From the NCBI GenBank assembly GCA_963921825.1, contig OY997590.1, positions 58,642,012 through 58,706,011 of the forward strand: 64,000 nt of DNA, read 5' to 3'. Below the pieces are notes generated by a model that saw nothing but the letters and a program-made list of their open reading frames with translations, was not told the DNA's origin and made no database searches. The translations under genes were made by a program, and so were the position numbers. This document shows positions 1 through 9,591 of this stretch, piece after piece. Source of the stretch: Erodium maritimum. Lineage: Eukaryota > Streptophyta > Magnoliopsida > Geraniales > Geraniaceae. Numbering within the stretch: position 1 is the stretch's first letter; each line of letters begins with the position of its first letter.

Positions 1-2314
1 GATCATCAACCCGTTGGATCATCTCAAAGATAGAAGAATCGAGTTCACACCTTCATTCTCTACGGTGAGCATCTAACCGTTTTTCGATTTGCTTAAGTTT
101 GAAAGTTAGGGTTTGAGTAAAACTAGTAGTTTATGGTGGTATTGAGGTGTGGGGATCGTTGGAGACGTCTTGGAGACATTTTGGAGAGAAGATTGAACGT
201 TTTCCGGTGACCGGGAACTCGGGGGGAGCTCCGGCCACCGTGTGTGGTGGCTGGCCGGCCATGGGGTGGCTGGCCGGAGCTAGGGCCGGCCACCACCATG
301 GTGAGCCGGGCCCAAATTAGCCCTAGCCACCCACGGTCAAGGTTGGCCGGGTGGGGCCCACGTGCTCAGGTATTCGGGTTTCGTGTTCGGGTGGTTTAGG
401 ACGTTCCCCGAGTCATTAATCTACACCCGGATCGAAATTTGGAATTAAATTGTGAAAGTTGTAATTGACGGGTTTAGAAACTTGAAACGCTAATTAAATT
501 ACTCGGAAGTCGGAATTGGATTCCGTCGAGTACATAGGAACCCTTGAATTATTCTAAGACCATAGAAACGAAAACGAGAATTTTCGGAGCCCCGGAAGGA
601 CGTTTTCAAAACCCGGGCAGATTCGCCATGTCGGGCGAATCGGGCCTTTCCGGGTCCATTATCGACAATGTCGAGTAATTGGGAAGTTTGGGAGTGATCG
701 ACATTGTCGGGGTTACTTTTGGGCGTCAAGTTTATTATATTTCAGTTTATGCCTGCAAGCTTAAAAATGTTTAAAACTATGTTCTTATTTAGATCGTGCC
801 GCAGACAGAGGAAAGGGAAAGCTAGGCGAGTGATCGGGATCACCCCGGAGCTTGTTTGTGCGCTTTTGGAGAAAGCATACGAGGTAGGGAAAAGTAGCCA
901 GATCTCGGCCCTGATTAGGGAAGTTAACAGTAGAAATGCATGTGACACCAGGGTGTCGTGGGTTAAGTAAGTTTATCGAATATTAGAAAGGCAGGCGACA
1001 CCGGGTGGTGTCGTATGATACGGGAACGTATCGAATAATAGAAATGCATGTGACACTTAGTAGTGTCGTAGGAGCAGTGAACTTATCGATATTAGAATTA
1101 CTTGAGGCATGCGGTTATGCCCGGAGGTTGATTGTTTAATTTGTGTCTTGGGTGGCCATGAGAGCCCGTACTTTACTATTTGTGTCTTGGGTGGCCATGA
1201 GAGCCCGTACTTCACTGTTTGTGTCTTGGGTGGCCATGAGTGCCCGTGGGGTTGTTGAGCCCGTGTCTTTACTGTTGGTGTGTCTTGGGTGGCCATGAGT
1301 GCTGTGGGTTTGTTGAACCCGTGTTTTACCGGTGGTGTCTTAGGTGGCCATGAGGGTCTGTGGGGTTGTTGAGCCCGTGTTTTACCGTTGGTGTCTTGGG
1401 TGGCCATGAGTGCATGTGGAGTGTTAAGCCGGTGTTGTTGCTTTTTGTTGAACTTTGTTTGTGATTGTGATTGTGGTTACCTGAGGTTGGGGGCCCGCTT
1501 CATAATAACGGGGGTCCTATGATCGCATGTATCTGCATGTTTAGACGGAGTAGGGGGCCCGCCCGTGAGGAAAGGGGTCCTGGCCGCGCGTGCGTGGGGG
1601 TGACAGGTCGACAGCCTGCTCCGACTTTGTGTCGGGAAAGGTGCGACAAGTCGACCGCCTGGCCTGACAGGGATCGGCAAAGTGGCGACAGGTCGAGCGC
1701 TTGGCCTGACAGGGATCGGCAAAGTGGCGACAGGTCGAGCGCTTGGCCTGACAGGGATCGGCAAAGGGCGTGGGGGACTGAGCAGCTGGAGTGCGATCCT
1801 TTGTGATCTTTCTTGGTGTGCGATCCTTAGTGATCTTGGATGTTGTGTGGTTATCTGTCGTGTCATTGGAGGTAGTCGTCAATCGTTGTGTCGGGTCTAC
1901 ATTACGGGTCCGAGTGTTGAGTCGGTTGAGGAAAGTAACAGTTTGTGGGTGTCAGTCGGGTTGTTGGTGGTGTTACCGGCATTGTCTGTTAAGTATGCCG
2001 TAGTCTGTCTGTTATCCGAGGTGGTGAGCGAACGCTCACCCCTAGCTGCTTTTCTTACAGGTACTGGTCGCGGGCTGGACTAGGTGAGCTCTCGAAGCTT
2101 GAAGAGCTAGGAGCGGAGTCCGGGTTTTCTTTTGAGTCTAGCGACATACACTTTGCATTTTGTCCGCTTGTTGGGACGTACTTTTGAGTTGTAAATAATT
2201 ATTTTGATGAACAAATGGTGGTTTTAAAGTGATTCATTTAAAAGGGTTCAAAATGTTTTACTGTTTTAAACGTTCGCGTTCCGAGTTCGGTTTTACTAAA
2301 ATTGGGGCGTGACA
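1..2314 (+). repeat. 5' LTR of the gypsy element (left part outside window)
   Basis: The sequence aligns to 11733-14031 of the 3' LTR, so about 577 bp of the 5' end is missing at the window edge. It ends in GGGGCGTGACA, followed three bases later by the primer binding site. From left to right it holds the later part of a GA-rich/leader-like section, a GC-rich GGCCGGCC-containing block (about 230-300), several stem-loops (620-641, 663-709, 944-1067), the GTGGCCATGAG minisatellite (about 1140-1410), a GACAGGTCGA minisatellite (about 1600-1770) and a hairpin at 2023-2040. Confidence 0.93.
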
Positions 2315-2317
2315 GCT

Positions 2318-2329
2318 TGGTATCAGAGC
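2318..2329 (+). other. Primer binding site, initiator tRNA-Met type
   Basis: TGGTATCAGAGC begins three bases after the LTR terminus. It matches the standard plant retrotransposon minus-strand primer site, complementary to the 3' end of initiator tRNA-Met. Its place fixes both the orientation and the 5' LTR boundary. Confidence 0.9.
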
Positions 2330-2386
2330 TCGAGGTTTCACACCTCGGACTGTACGTCGATTAGGTGGAGAGAGTCGAGTCAGTAA

Positions 2387-5300
2387 TGTAATAACCACTT
2401 CCGGTCAACGCTAGTCAAACCTGCGAAAAATAGGAAAACTTAAAATTTTTGAGACAGACACTTAATCTAGCCTAATTTGACCCCGAGGGTCATACCGGAC
2501 TTAAGTTGACCCCGTTATCGATCAAAATGAGTTCCAGGGGACTCAGGGCAACTTTCTGATCAATCTGGGAAATGTTGACTTTTCGCTGGAAAAGTCAACC
2601 GAGCGACGTTTTGGTGCATCCGAGGACCGTTTTGGATCCAAAAATCTTAGCCGTCGTCGCAGCGGTCTTAGTTGAGCCGTTTCCTTGTAGCCTGCCAAGT
2701 TTCGTAATTTCTTGGAAAAAGTTCCCGTTCGGGGCCCGAAACGTCCGATTTTCGCGAATCTGATTGGAAAATATCAAGTAGATATTTTCCAAAAGGTGTG
2801 GGACCCACCTTGCCACTTGTCCAATAAGTGGTGGTGTTAGTTTTGGGGGGAAAATGAGTGGAGAGGAAGACATGGCCGGCCACACTTGGTTAAAAAGAAA
2901 AAAAAAAAAAATGAGTTAGTTGTTTGAAATAGAAGAGATAAGAGAGAGTTAGAGAGAGAAGGAGAAGAAGGAAGAGAGCTTGGAGTTAGGGTTGCACTAT
3001 TCACGCCATATCCAACCCTTGGATCACCTCAAGCCAAGAAGGAAGCTACTCCCCCTCATCCTCCTCTACGGTTTGTACTAAACCGATCGTCGTTTTGTTA
3101 ATTTTTGAAAGCTAGGGTTTGGGTGAAACTTTTGGTTTAGGGTTGTATGGAGGTTGGGGAGGTGTTGGTGACGTTTTAGAGGTGTTTGGAGGTATGATTG
3201 AACGTTTTCCAGCGACCGAGATCTGGGGAGGAGCTCCGGCCACCATAGGGGGTGGCCGGCCACCACCATGGTGGCCGGGCCCAATTGGAACCCTAGGGCC
3301 CACGGCCAAGTGGGCCGGGTGGGGCCCACGTGCTCGGGTGATCGGGTTTAGTGTTCGGGAGGTTTAAAACGTTCCCCGGACCATTTATCCTTAACCGAAT
3401 CGAAAATTGGAATTAAAGTGGAGAAGTTGTAATTAACGGGTTTTAGAAACTTTAAACGTTAATTAATTGACTCGGAAGTCGGAATTCGTTTCCGTCAAGT
3501 GCATTGGGTTCCTTGAACTATTCTAAGACCGTAGAAACGAAAACGGGGGCTTTTGGAGCCCCGGAAGGCCTTTTACAAAACCCGGGCAGATTCGCCATGT
3601 CGGGGGAATCAGGCCTTTACAGGTCCTTTATTGACAATGTCGAGCAATTGGGAAGTTTGGGAGTGATCGACATTGTCGGGGTTACATTTGGGCGTTAAGT
3701 TTATTAATTTCCGGTTTATTTCTTGCGAGTTTAAAGTGCTTTAAAAATTGTGTTCTTTTAGATCGTGCTGCGGACCGAGGCAAAGGGAAGCTCGGCGAGT
3801 GACTGGGATCACATCGAGACTTAGTGGAGCACTTTTGGAGTTATATACGAGGTAGGGAAAAGTAGCTGAATCTCGGCCCTGACTAGGGAAAGTTACCTGT
3901 AGAATTGCGTGTGACACCGGGGTGTCGTGTGTTATTTAGGTTATCGAATATTAGAAAGGCATGATACGAGATTGTAGAAATTATTAGAACAGCATGTGAC
4001 ACTTAGTGGTGTCGTAGGAACAGTGAACTTAGCGATATTAGAATTCCTGGAGGCATATGACCATGCCCGGAGGTTGTTTGTGAAACTAGTGATCTTAGGA
4101 CTGTTGGAGGCATCGAGTATGCCAGAGGTTGTTGTGTATTATTATTGTTGAGTTTTGGGTGGCCTTGAGAGCCCGTGTTGTTATTGTTGAGTTTTGGGTG
4201 GCCTTGAGAGCCCGTGTTATTATTGTTGAGTTTTGGGTGGCATTGAGAGCCCGTGTTATTATTGTTGAGTTTTGGGTGGCCTTGAGAGGTGTTATTATTG
4301 TTGAGTTTTGGGTGGCCTTGAGAGCCCGTGTTATTATTGTTGAGTTTTGGGTGGCCTTGAGAGCCCGTGTTAGTATTGTTGAGTTTTGGGTGGCCTTGAG
4401 AGCCCGTGTTAGTATTGTTGAGTTTTGGGTGGCCTTGAGAGCCCGTGTTATTATTGTTGAGTTTTGGGTGTCCTTGAGAGCCCGTGTTATCATTATTGAG
4501 TTTTGGGTGGCCATGAGAGCCTGTGTTGTCATTTTGGTGTTTTGGGTGGCCGTGAGTGCCCGTGGGGTTGTGAACCCGTACTTTACCGTTGGTGTCTTGG
4601 GTGGCCATGAGGGCCCATAGGGTTGTTGAACCCGTGTTTGGTTGTTGGTGTCTTGGTGGCCTTGAGTGCCTGTGGAGTTGAGACTGGTGTCGTTACTGTC
4701 TGTTGAACTTTGTTTGTGATTGTGTTTGGTTACTTGATCATGGTGGAGGTTGTGTGGTGTAGCTAGCCTCCCGACTGGGATCGGGAGAAGCGGAGAGGTC
4801 GTGGGCTAGCTCCCCGACTGGGATCGGGGGAAGGACGCGTGGGTGTGGCTAACCACCCTACTGGGATCGGGTGAAGCGGAGAGGTTGTGGGTTAGCCTCC
4901 CGACTGGGATCGGGAGAAGTTGCGCGACAGGTCGATCGCCTGGCCCGACTGGGATCGGAAAGGGCGAGAGACAGAGATGGTTACTGAGCAGCTGGTATGC
5001 GATCCTTTGCGATCTCGGTATTGCGTGGTTGACAGTCGTGTCTTTGGAGGAGGTCGTCAATTGTTGTGTGGGGTCTACATCACGTGTCCGAGTGTATGAG
5101 TCGGTTGAGAAAAGTGTTGGTCGTGTGTGTGTCATTTGAGTCGTTGTTGGTGTCACCGGCTTTGTCTGCTAAGTATGCCGTAGTCAGTCTGTTATCTGTG
5201 GTGGTGAGCGAACTCTCACCCCTAGCTGCTTTTCCTACAGGTACCGTTCGCAGGCTGGACTAGGTGAGCTTCTGAAGCTTGAAGAGCTTGAAGCGGGTTT

Positions 5301-5491
5301 CTGGGTGTTTTTGAGTCTAGTGACGTGTACCTCGTTTTGTCCAATTGTTGGGACTTATTTTGAGATGTAAATTATTATTTTGTGGAACTAAACTGGTATT
5401 TTAAAGTAATTTAATGGAAAAAGGTTTCAAAGTGTTCTTTGTTTTAAATGTTCGCGTCCCGAGTTCGGTTCGCTGAAATTGGGGCGTGACA
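2387..5491 (+). mobile_element. Solo LTR of the same gypsy family, inserted in the leader
   Basis: The 3105-bp LTR starts TGTAATAACC and ends GGGGCGTGACA, flanked by a 5-bp target duplication AGTAA (2382-2386 and 5492-5496). No internal sequence or primer site follows, so it is a solo LTR left by LTR-LTR recombination. It landed 72 bp inside the leader of another member of its own family. It carries about eleven 39-bp minisatellite units (about 4130-4560) and a different second module (CCCGACTGGGATCGGG type, about 4765-4960) from the host element's LTRs. Confidence 0.95.
4129..4560 (+). repeat. 39-bp minisatellite inside LTR
   Basis: About eleven head-to-tail units contain GTTGAGTTTTGGGTGGCC; one unit has lost several bases. 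Because 39 is a multiple of 3, it gives long artefact reading frames on both strands (for example 201 codons on the minus strand). It corresponds to the GTGGCCATGAG repeats in the other LTR copies. Confidence 0.9.
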
Positions 5492-6372
5492 AGTAAAGTC
5501 CCGTCGTGCGTTGGGTACGCAAGTCAGAAACCGTGTGTAGACCCGTAGTGTTTTAAGTCGTGTTTGTGTTTGTGTGTATGTGCAGTACGGTTATTACTGG
5601 CATACTGTTTGTGTGTTGCTGCGTGAAACGTTTTTAAGTTGTCGCGACTCGACTCAGGGGCGCCCCTGTAGTCGAGCGTGACGGCGTTGTTATCAAGTGG
5701 GTACAATGTAGTTCGGGTACGCCTGGACCGGGTTGTAACTACGTGATGTCAAGAAGTAAGATATTTAATGAAGTGGACAAAGTTTTAAAATTTGTTGGCC
5801 CTGTGGGCGTGTTTGTGATTTTGTTGGCCCTGTGGGCGTGTTTTGGTTGAGGTTGAATGACTTGATTTGTCTGTGAGTCGTGGCGCGTGTGTGTGTTGAA
5901 TTGGTGGTCAAGCGTGTGTGTCGTTTAAGGCTATTTTTAGGGTTAAAACGGGGTAAGATTCGAGTTTGAAACGAATTTGGAAAATAGGCATGCGCGAGTG
6001 TCACGGACCCTATCACGGATCCGTGACGGAGCAGCGCGTTTTGGAAATTTTAGGGCCTTCGTCACGGCTCTGTGACCCCAACCGTGACGGGGTCGGTCAC
6101 GGATCCGTGACCCCTGTCTTTTACACCGTCTTGATTACGCAGTTTTCGTGTTGTTGTTGCGTGACTTGGTGCACGTTTGTGCGGTTGATTTGAGGTTTCT
6201 CTTACGCGTTCTAGTAACTGAAGTATTGATAGCGTGAGCGGGGTGACGTTTTAGTAACAAGTACGCTAGGGTAGACGTAGACCGTGTGAACGCTAGTATA
6301 TTTGAGCATGTCGTCGTTATATAAATTCGCAAACTAAACGTTTGCGTGTATCCGTGCAGAGGATACTGACAC
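5492..6372 (+). other. Leader (5' untranslated) region of the gypsy element
   Basis: About 880 bp lie between the nested solo LTR and the first gag ATG; with 2315-2386 they make the original leader of about 950 bp. No coding frame is recognisable. A 23-bp stretch around TTGGCCCTGTGGGCGTG occurs twice in tandem near 5795-5845. Between 6000 and 6112 lies a cluster of GTCACGG/CCGTGAC elements, including a perfect 14-bp palindrome at 6013-6026 and a perfect 18-bp palindrome at 6095-6112. Leaders of this kind usually carry dimerisation and packaging signals; that role here is a guess. Confidence 0.75.
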
Positions 6373-7775
6373 ATGACTCGTGGTAGAAGAGGACGATCAG
6401 TCGTGACACGGGGACGGGCGCCCGCGCGAGGCAGGTGGGGACGGTCAGTAGGGACACCAGGCCGGGTGCCCACCGTTGAGCCCGCTGAGTACGCGGAGGC
6501 CCAGGGTACAGGAGGAGCGACGCGGGACCATCTACGGCCACGCCCAGCGTCCCGCCGGTCGCAGACCCTCCCACTACGACCGCCCTGAACGAGCTGACCA
6601 GGACAGTACAGAGTTTGGTGGCGATCATCGCCAGTAGAGAGTCAGCATCGCCAGCTCCGGAGACAGCAGCGGTCCTAGTGAGGCCCGTTCAGGCCGAGGA
6701 CCATATGCCCCGGACACTACTGGACTTCCTGAAGTTGGGCATACCCACATTTGTCGGGGAGCCGAACCCCGACCTAGCCGAGAGGTGGATGGAGCAGGTC
6801 ACGCAGGACCTGGACACTTCAGGTATCGAGAATGGCCGCCGCAGAGTGTCCTTTGCAGCTCATCAGCTGAGGGACAGCGCCTACCACTGGTGGGGGCTTG
6901 TGAGGGACAGAGCCGGGCACGACTACGACATCTTCCAGACGGTCTTTCTGGCACAGTATTTCCCCGAGTCGGCTCGGTTGGACCGACATCGGCAGTTCCT
7001 GGAACTGCAGCAGGATGGGATGTCAGTGGCAGAATATGAGGCCAGATTCACGGCCCTGACCAGATTCGCGCCAGAAATGGTGGCGACAGAGCAGAACCGT
7101 CGCCTGCGGTTCGAGGGGGAACTGAGGCCGGTGATTCGGGATCGTGTCCTCGCCTTGAGGTTGCGGGAGTACTCAGAGCTCGTGGACACTGCAGCGACAG
7201 TGGAGCAGGATATCCGGGATGCGGCCAGGACTCGTGAGGTTCGACAGCGGCCTACCAGTGTTGTGGGGCCGTCCGAGTTCCGAGATCCGAGGAGACAGAG
7301 GACCACGGGGTTCTTCCGGCCACGTGCTCAGCAAGGCGGAGCGAGGCGGACAGGGTCGGTAGCATCAGTGGGGCCAGTCGCTTCAGAGAGACGACCGATA
7401 TGCTTTGGTTGCGGGCAGCCAGGCCACATACAGCGAGAGTGTCCGATGGACACGGGGTCGAGAGCCGACGAGGCCAGGTGTTTCCGGTGCGGCCGGGTTG
7501 GGCACACTATGGTCAGGTGCCATGAGCCGTTGGGGGAAACACCAGCGCAGCGACCGCAGCAGTCGCGTATAGTACAATCACCCAGGGGTCGCCCGCGTCA
7601 GAGTCAGCAGTCGAGGTTTTCGCAGCCGTCCACGAGCGCGCCAGCTCCGAGACAGCAGCAGGGATCTGGGTATCCAGCAGTCACTGCGTCGGGTCAGAGG
7701 CAGCAGGCGTCAGAGGGAAGAGTGTACGCAGTTACCGACTCCCGGGCCCCAGGAGCCACTACCTACCGCGAGACC
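6373..7775 (+). pseudogene. gag: gag of the gypsy element (frameshifted)
   Basis: Gag forms the virus-like particle and its nucleocapsid part binds the RNA. The first ATG at 6373 opens a 71-codon Arg/Gly-rich stretch that runs into a stop at 6586-6588. The reading continues one frame over from about 6540-6580, so an indel separates the start from the rest. The second frame shows a typical retrotransposon Gag domain (motif PTFVGEPNPDLAERWMEQ near its start). It ends in two CCHC zinc knuckles, CFGCGQPGHIQREC (about 7402-7443) and CFRCGRVGHTMVRC (about 7480-7521), then a Gln/Ser/Pro-rich linker. The frame runs on into protease without a stop, so Gag and Pol were probably one polyprotein. Two knuckles is within the range for plant chromoviruses. 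Inactive as it stands. Confidence 0.88.
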
Positions 7776-8224
7776 ATTCAGGGTACGTGTTTATTGTATC
7801 ATTTATGGGCGTTGTTCTTATTTGATACCAGGGCGTCGCACTCGTTTCTTTCATTGAGGTGTGCTGAGAGGTTGGGGCTGAGTTTAGAGCCGTTGAGTCC
7901 ACCCATGTGCTTGGATACCCCAGTTGGGGGTGATGTATTGTTGACTAGGGTCTGTCGTGTCTGCGAAATTAGAGTCGCAGACTGTCCTTGCCCTGGTGAC
8001 CTTCTCGTACTGGGAATAACGACCTTTGACGTGATCTTGGAAATGGATTGGCTGGCGAAGTACCGAGCCAATATCGACTGCTACAGGCGACGAGTGACGG
8101 TGTCAGTAGGCAGCACGAAGGTGACGTGTGTTCTGGGTAGTAAGAGCAGGGTTCTCCTGTCGGTGTTGTCCGCAGTGGAGGAAGTATCGGCAGTGCAGAG
8201 CCGAGAGTTACCGCGAGTGGTATG
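7776..8224 (+). pseudogene. Aspartic protease domain of gypsy pol
   Basis: The retropepsin-like domain cleaves the polyprotein and lies in the same frame as the gag zinc knuckles. The active-site loop reads Asp-Thr-Arg-Ala-Ser (codons 7824-7838, GAT ACC AGG GCG TCG), where the family has Asp-Thr-Gly-Ala-Ser. The invariant Gly has become Arg, consistent with one G-to-A change (GGG to AGG). The second conserved stretch, with Ile-Leu-Glu-Met-Asp-Trp-Leu near 8032-8055, is present. The loop change should abolish catalysis even without the downstream breaks. A frameshift follows at about 8255-8290, just before RT. Confidence 0.82.
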
Positions 8225-9582
8225 CGAGTTCCCCGAGGTCTTTCCTGAGGAGTTAGCGGGTTGCCACCAGAACGTGAGGTGGAGTTCGTGATTGACCTGG
8301 TGCCGGGAACGGCAGCGATATCGATGGCGCCTTACAGGTTTGCGCCGACAAAGTTGACTGAGCTGAAGCGTCAGCTCGAGGAGCTTCAGGAGAAGGGATT
8401 TATCCGTCCGAGTGTATCGTCGTTGGGAGCACCAGCACTCTTCGTGAAGAAGAAGAGTGGAGAGCTTCGGATGTATATAGATTACCGGAAGCTGAAACGG
8501 GTTACGGTGAAGAACTGATACCCGATGCCGAGGATCGATGACTTGTTCGACTAGTTGAGAGGGTCAACATGTTTCTCGAAGATCGATCTGTGATCCGGAT
8601 ATTACCAGTTGCGAGTCCGAGAGGGGGACGTCGCAAAGACTGCATTCCGGACACGCTATGGGCATTACGAGTTCTTGGTGATGCAGTTTGGGCTGAGAGC
8701 GCACCTGCAGCGGTCATGGATCTGATGAACAGTATATTCCGGCCGTACTTAGATCAGTTTGTGGTGGTGTTCGTAGACGACATCTTGATCTATTCGCAGA
8801 GCGAGGCGGCACATGAGGTACATCTGAGAACTGTTCTGAACCTGCTACGCACGCATCAGCTATATGCCAACCTGGAGAAGTGCGAGTTTTGGCTCGCTGA
8901 GGTGAAATTCCTCGGTCACATTGTATCCTGTGACGGTATACTGGTCGATCCGTCGAAGATCGACGCGGTTTCGAAGTGGGCACGACCCACGAGTGTCTTC
9001 GAGATCCGCAGCTTTCTGGGGTTGGCAGGCTATTATCGACGATTTGACCAGGTTTTTGCGCGACTAGCCGCGTCGATGACTCTGTTGACGCGCAAGGGAG
9101 TCGGGTTTGTGTGGACAGAGGATTGTGAACGTGCGTTCACGGAGCTGAAGACTCGTTTTACTACCGCTCCAGTATTGGTAGTGCTAGAGCGAGGGATCGG
9201 GTATGAGGTCTACTATGATGCGTCCGGGGAAGGACTGGGCTGTGTACTGATGCAGTTGGGTAGAGTTGTCGCTTATGGCTCCAAGCAGTTGAAGACACAC
9301 GAGCGCAACTATCCTACCCATGACTTGGAGCTAGCAGCAGTCGTGTTCGCGCTAAAGGGCTGGCGGTATTATTTGTATGGCGAGGGGTTTCAGGTGTTCT
9401 CGGATCACAAGAGCCTCAAGTACATCTTTTCCCAACGATACCTAAACATGCGCCAACGGCGATGGATGGATCTACTTGAGGATTACGACTTTGAGCTACA
9501 CTGCTATCCGGGCAAGGCGAACGTGGTCGCCGACGCCCTGAGTAGGAAGTCGGTTCTGAGTCTCGCTAGCATATCAGTCTGA
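8225..9582 (+). pseudogene. pol: Reverse transcriptase and RNase H of gypsy pol (stops and frameshifts)
   Basis: RT copies the element RNA into DNA and RNase H degrades the RNA strand. The N-terminal part lies in one frame (8261-8518 and onward) with in-frame stops at 8516-8518 (TGA), 8552-8554 (TAG) and 8591-8593 (TGA). A one-base loss near 8690-8700 moves the rest to another frame, open to 9582. The catalytic motif is Phe-Val-Asp-Asp at 8770-8781, a known variant of the YXDD box. Further on are KCEFW (about 8878), [11 protein letters not shown] (RT thumb/connection) and an RNase H domain: YYDASG with the first Asp (about 9211), the Glu in HDLELAAV and the Asp in FSDHKSLKY, ending ADALSRK. 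The stop at 9580-9582 falls in the linker to integrase. Domain order and length are normal for Ty3/gypsy; only point damage is seen. Confidence 0.92.
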
Positions 9583-9591
9583 GAGTGGGAC

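Noticed and set aside
2318-2329. Possible tRNA gene remnant
   Set aside because: Only the 12-nt primer-binding complement of tRNA-Met is present, with no cloverleaf.
4003-4620. Long open frames on both strands (201 codons minus, 163 codons plus)
   Set aside because: They are translations of a 39-bp minisatellite in an LTR. Unit length divisible by 3 keeps all frames open, and no non-repeat domain is present.
6923-7306. 127-codon frame antisense to gag
   Set aside because: Shadow of the GC-rich gag frame, with no protein motif.
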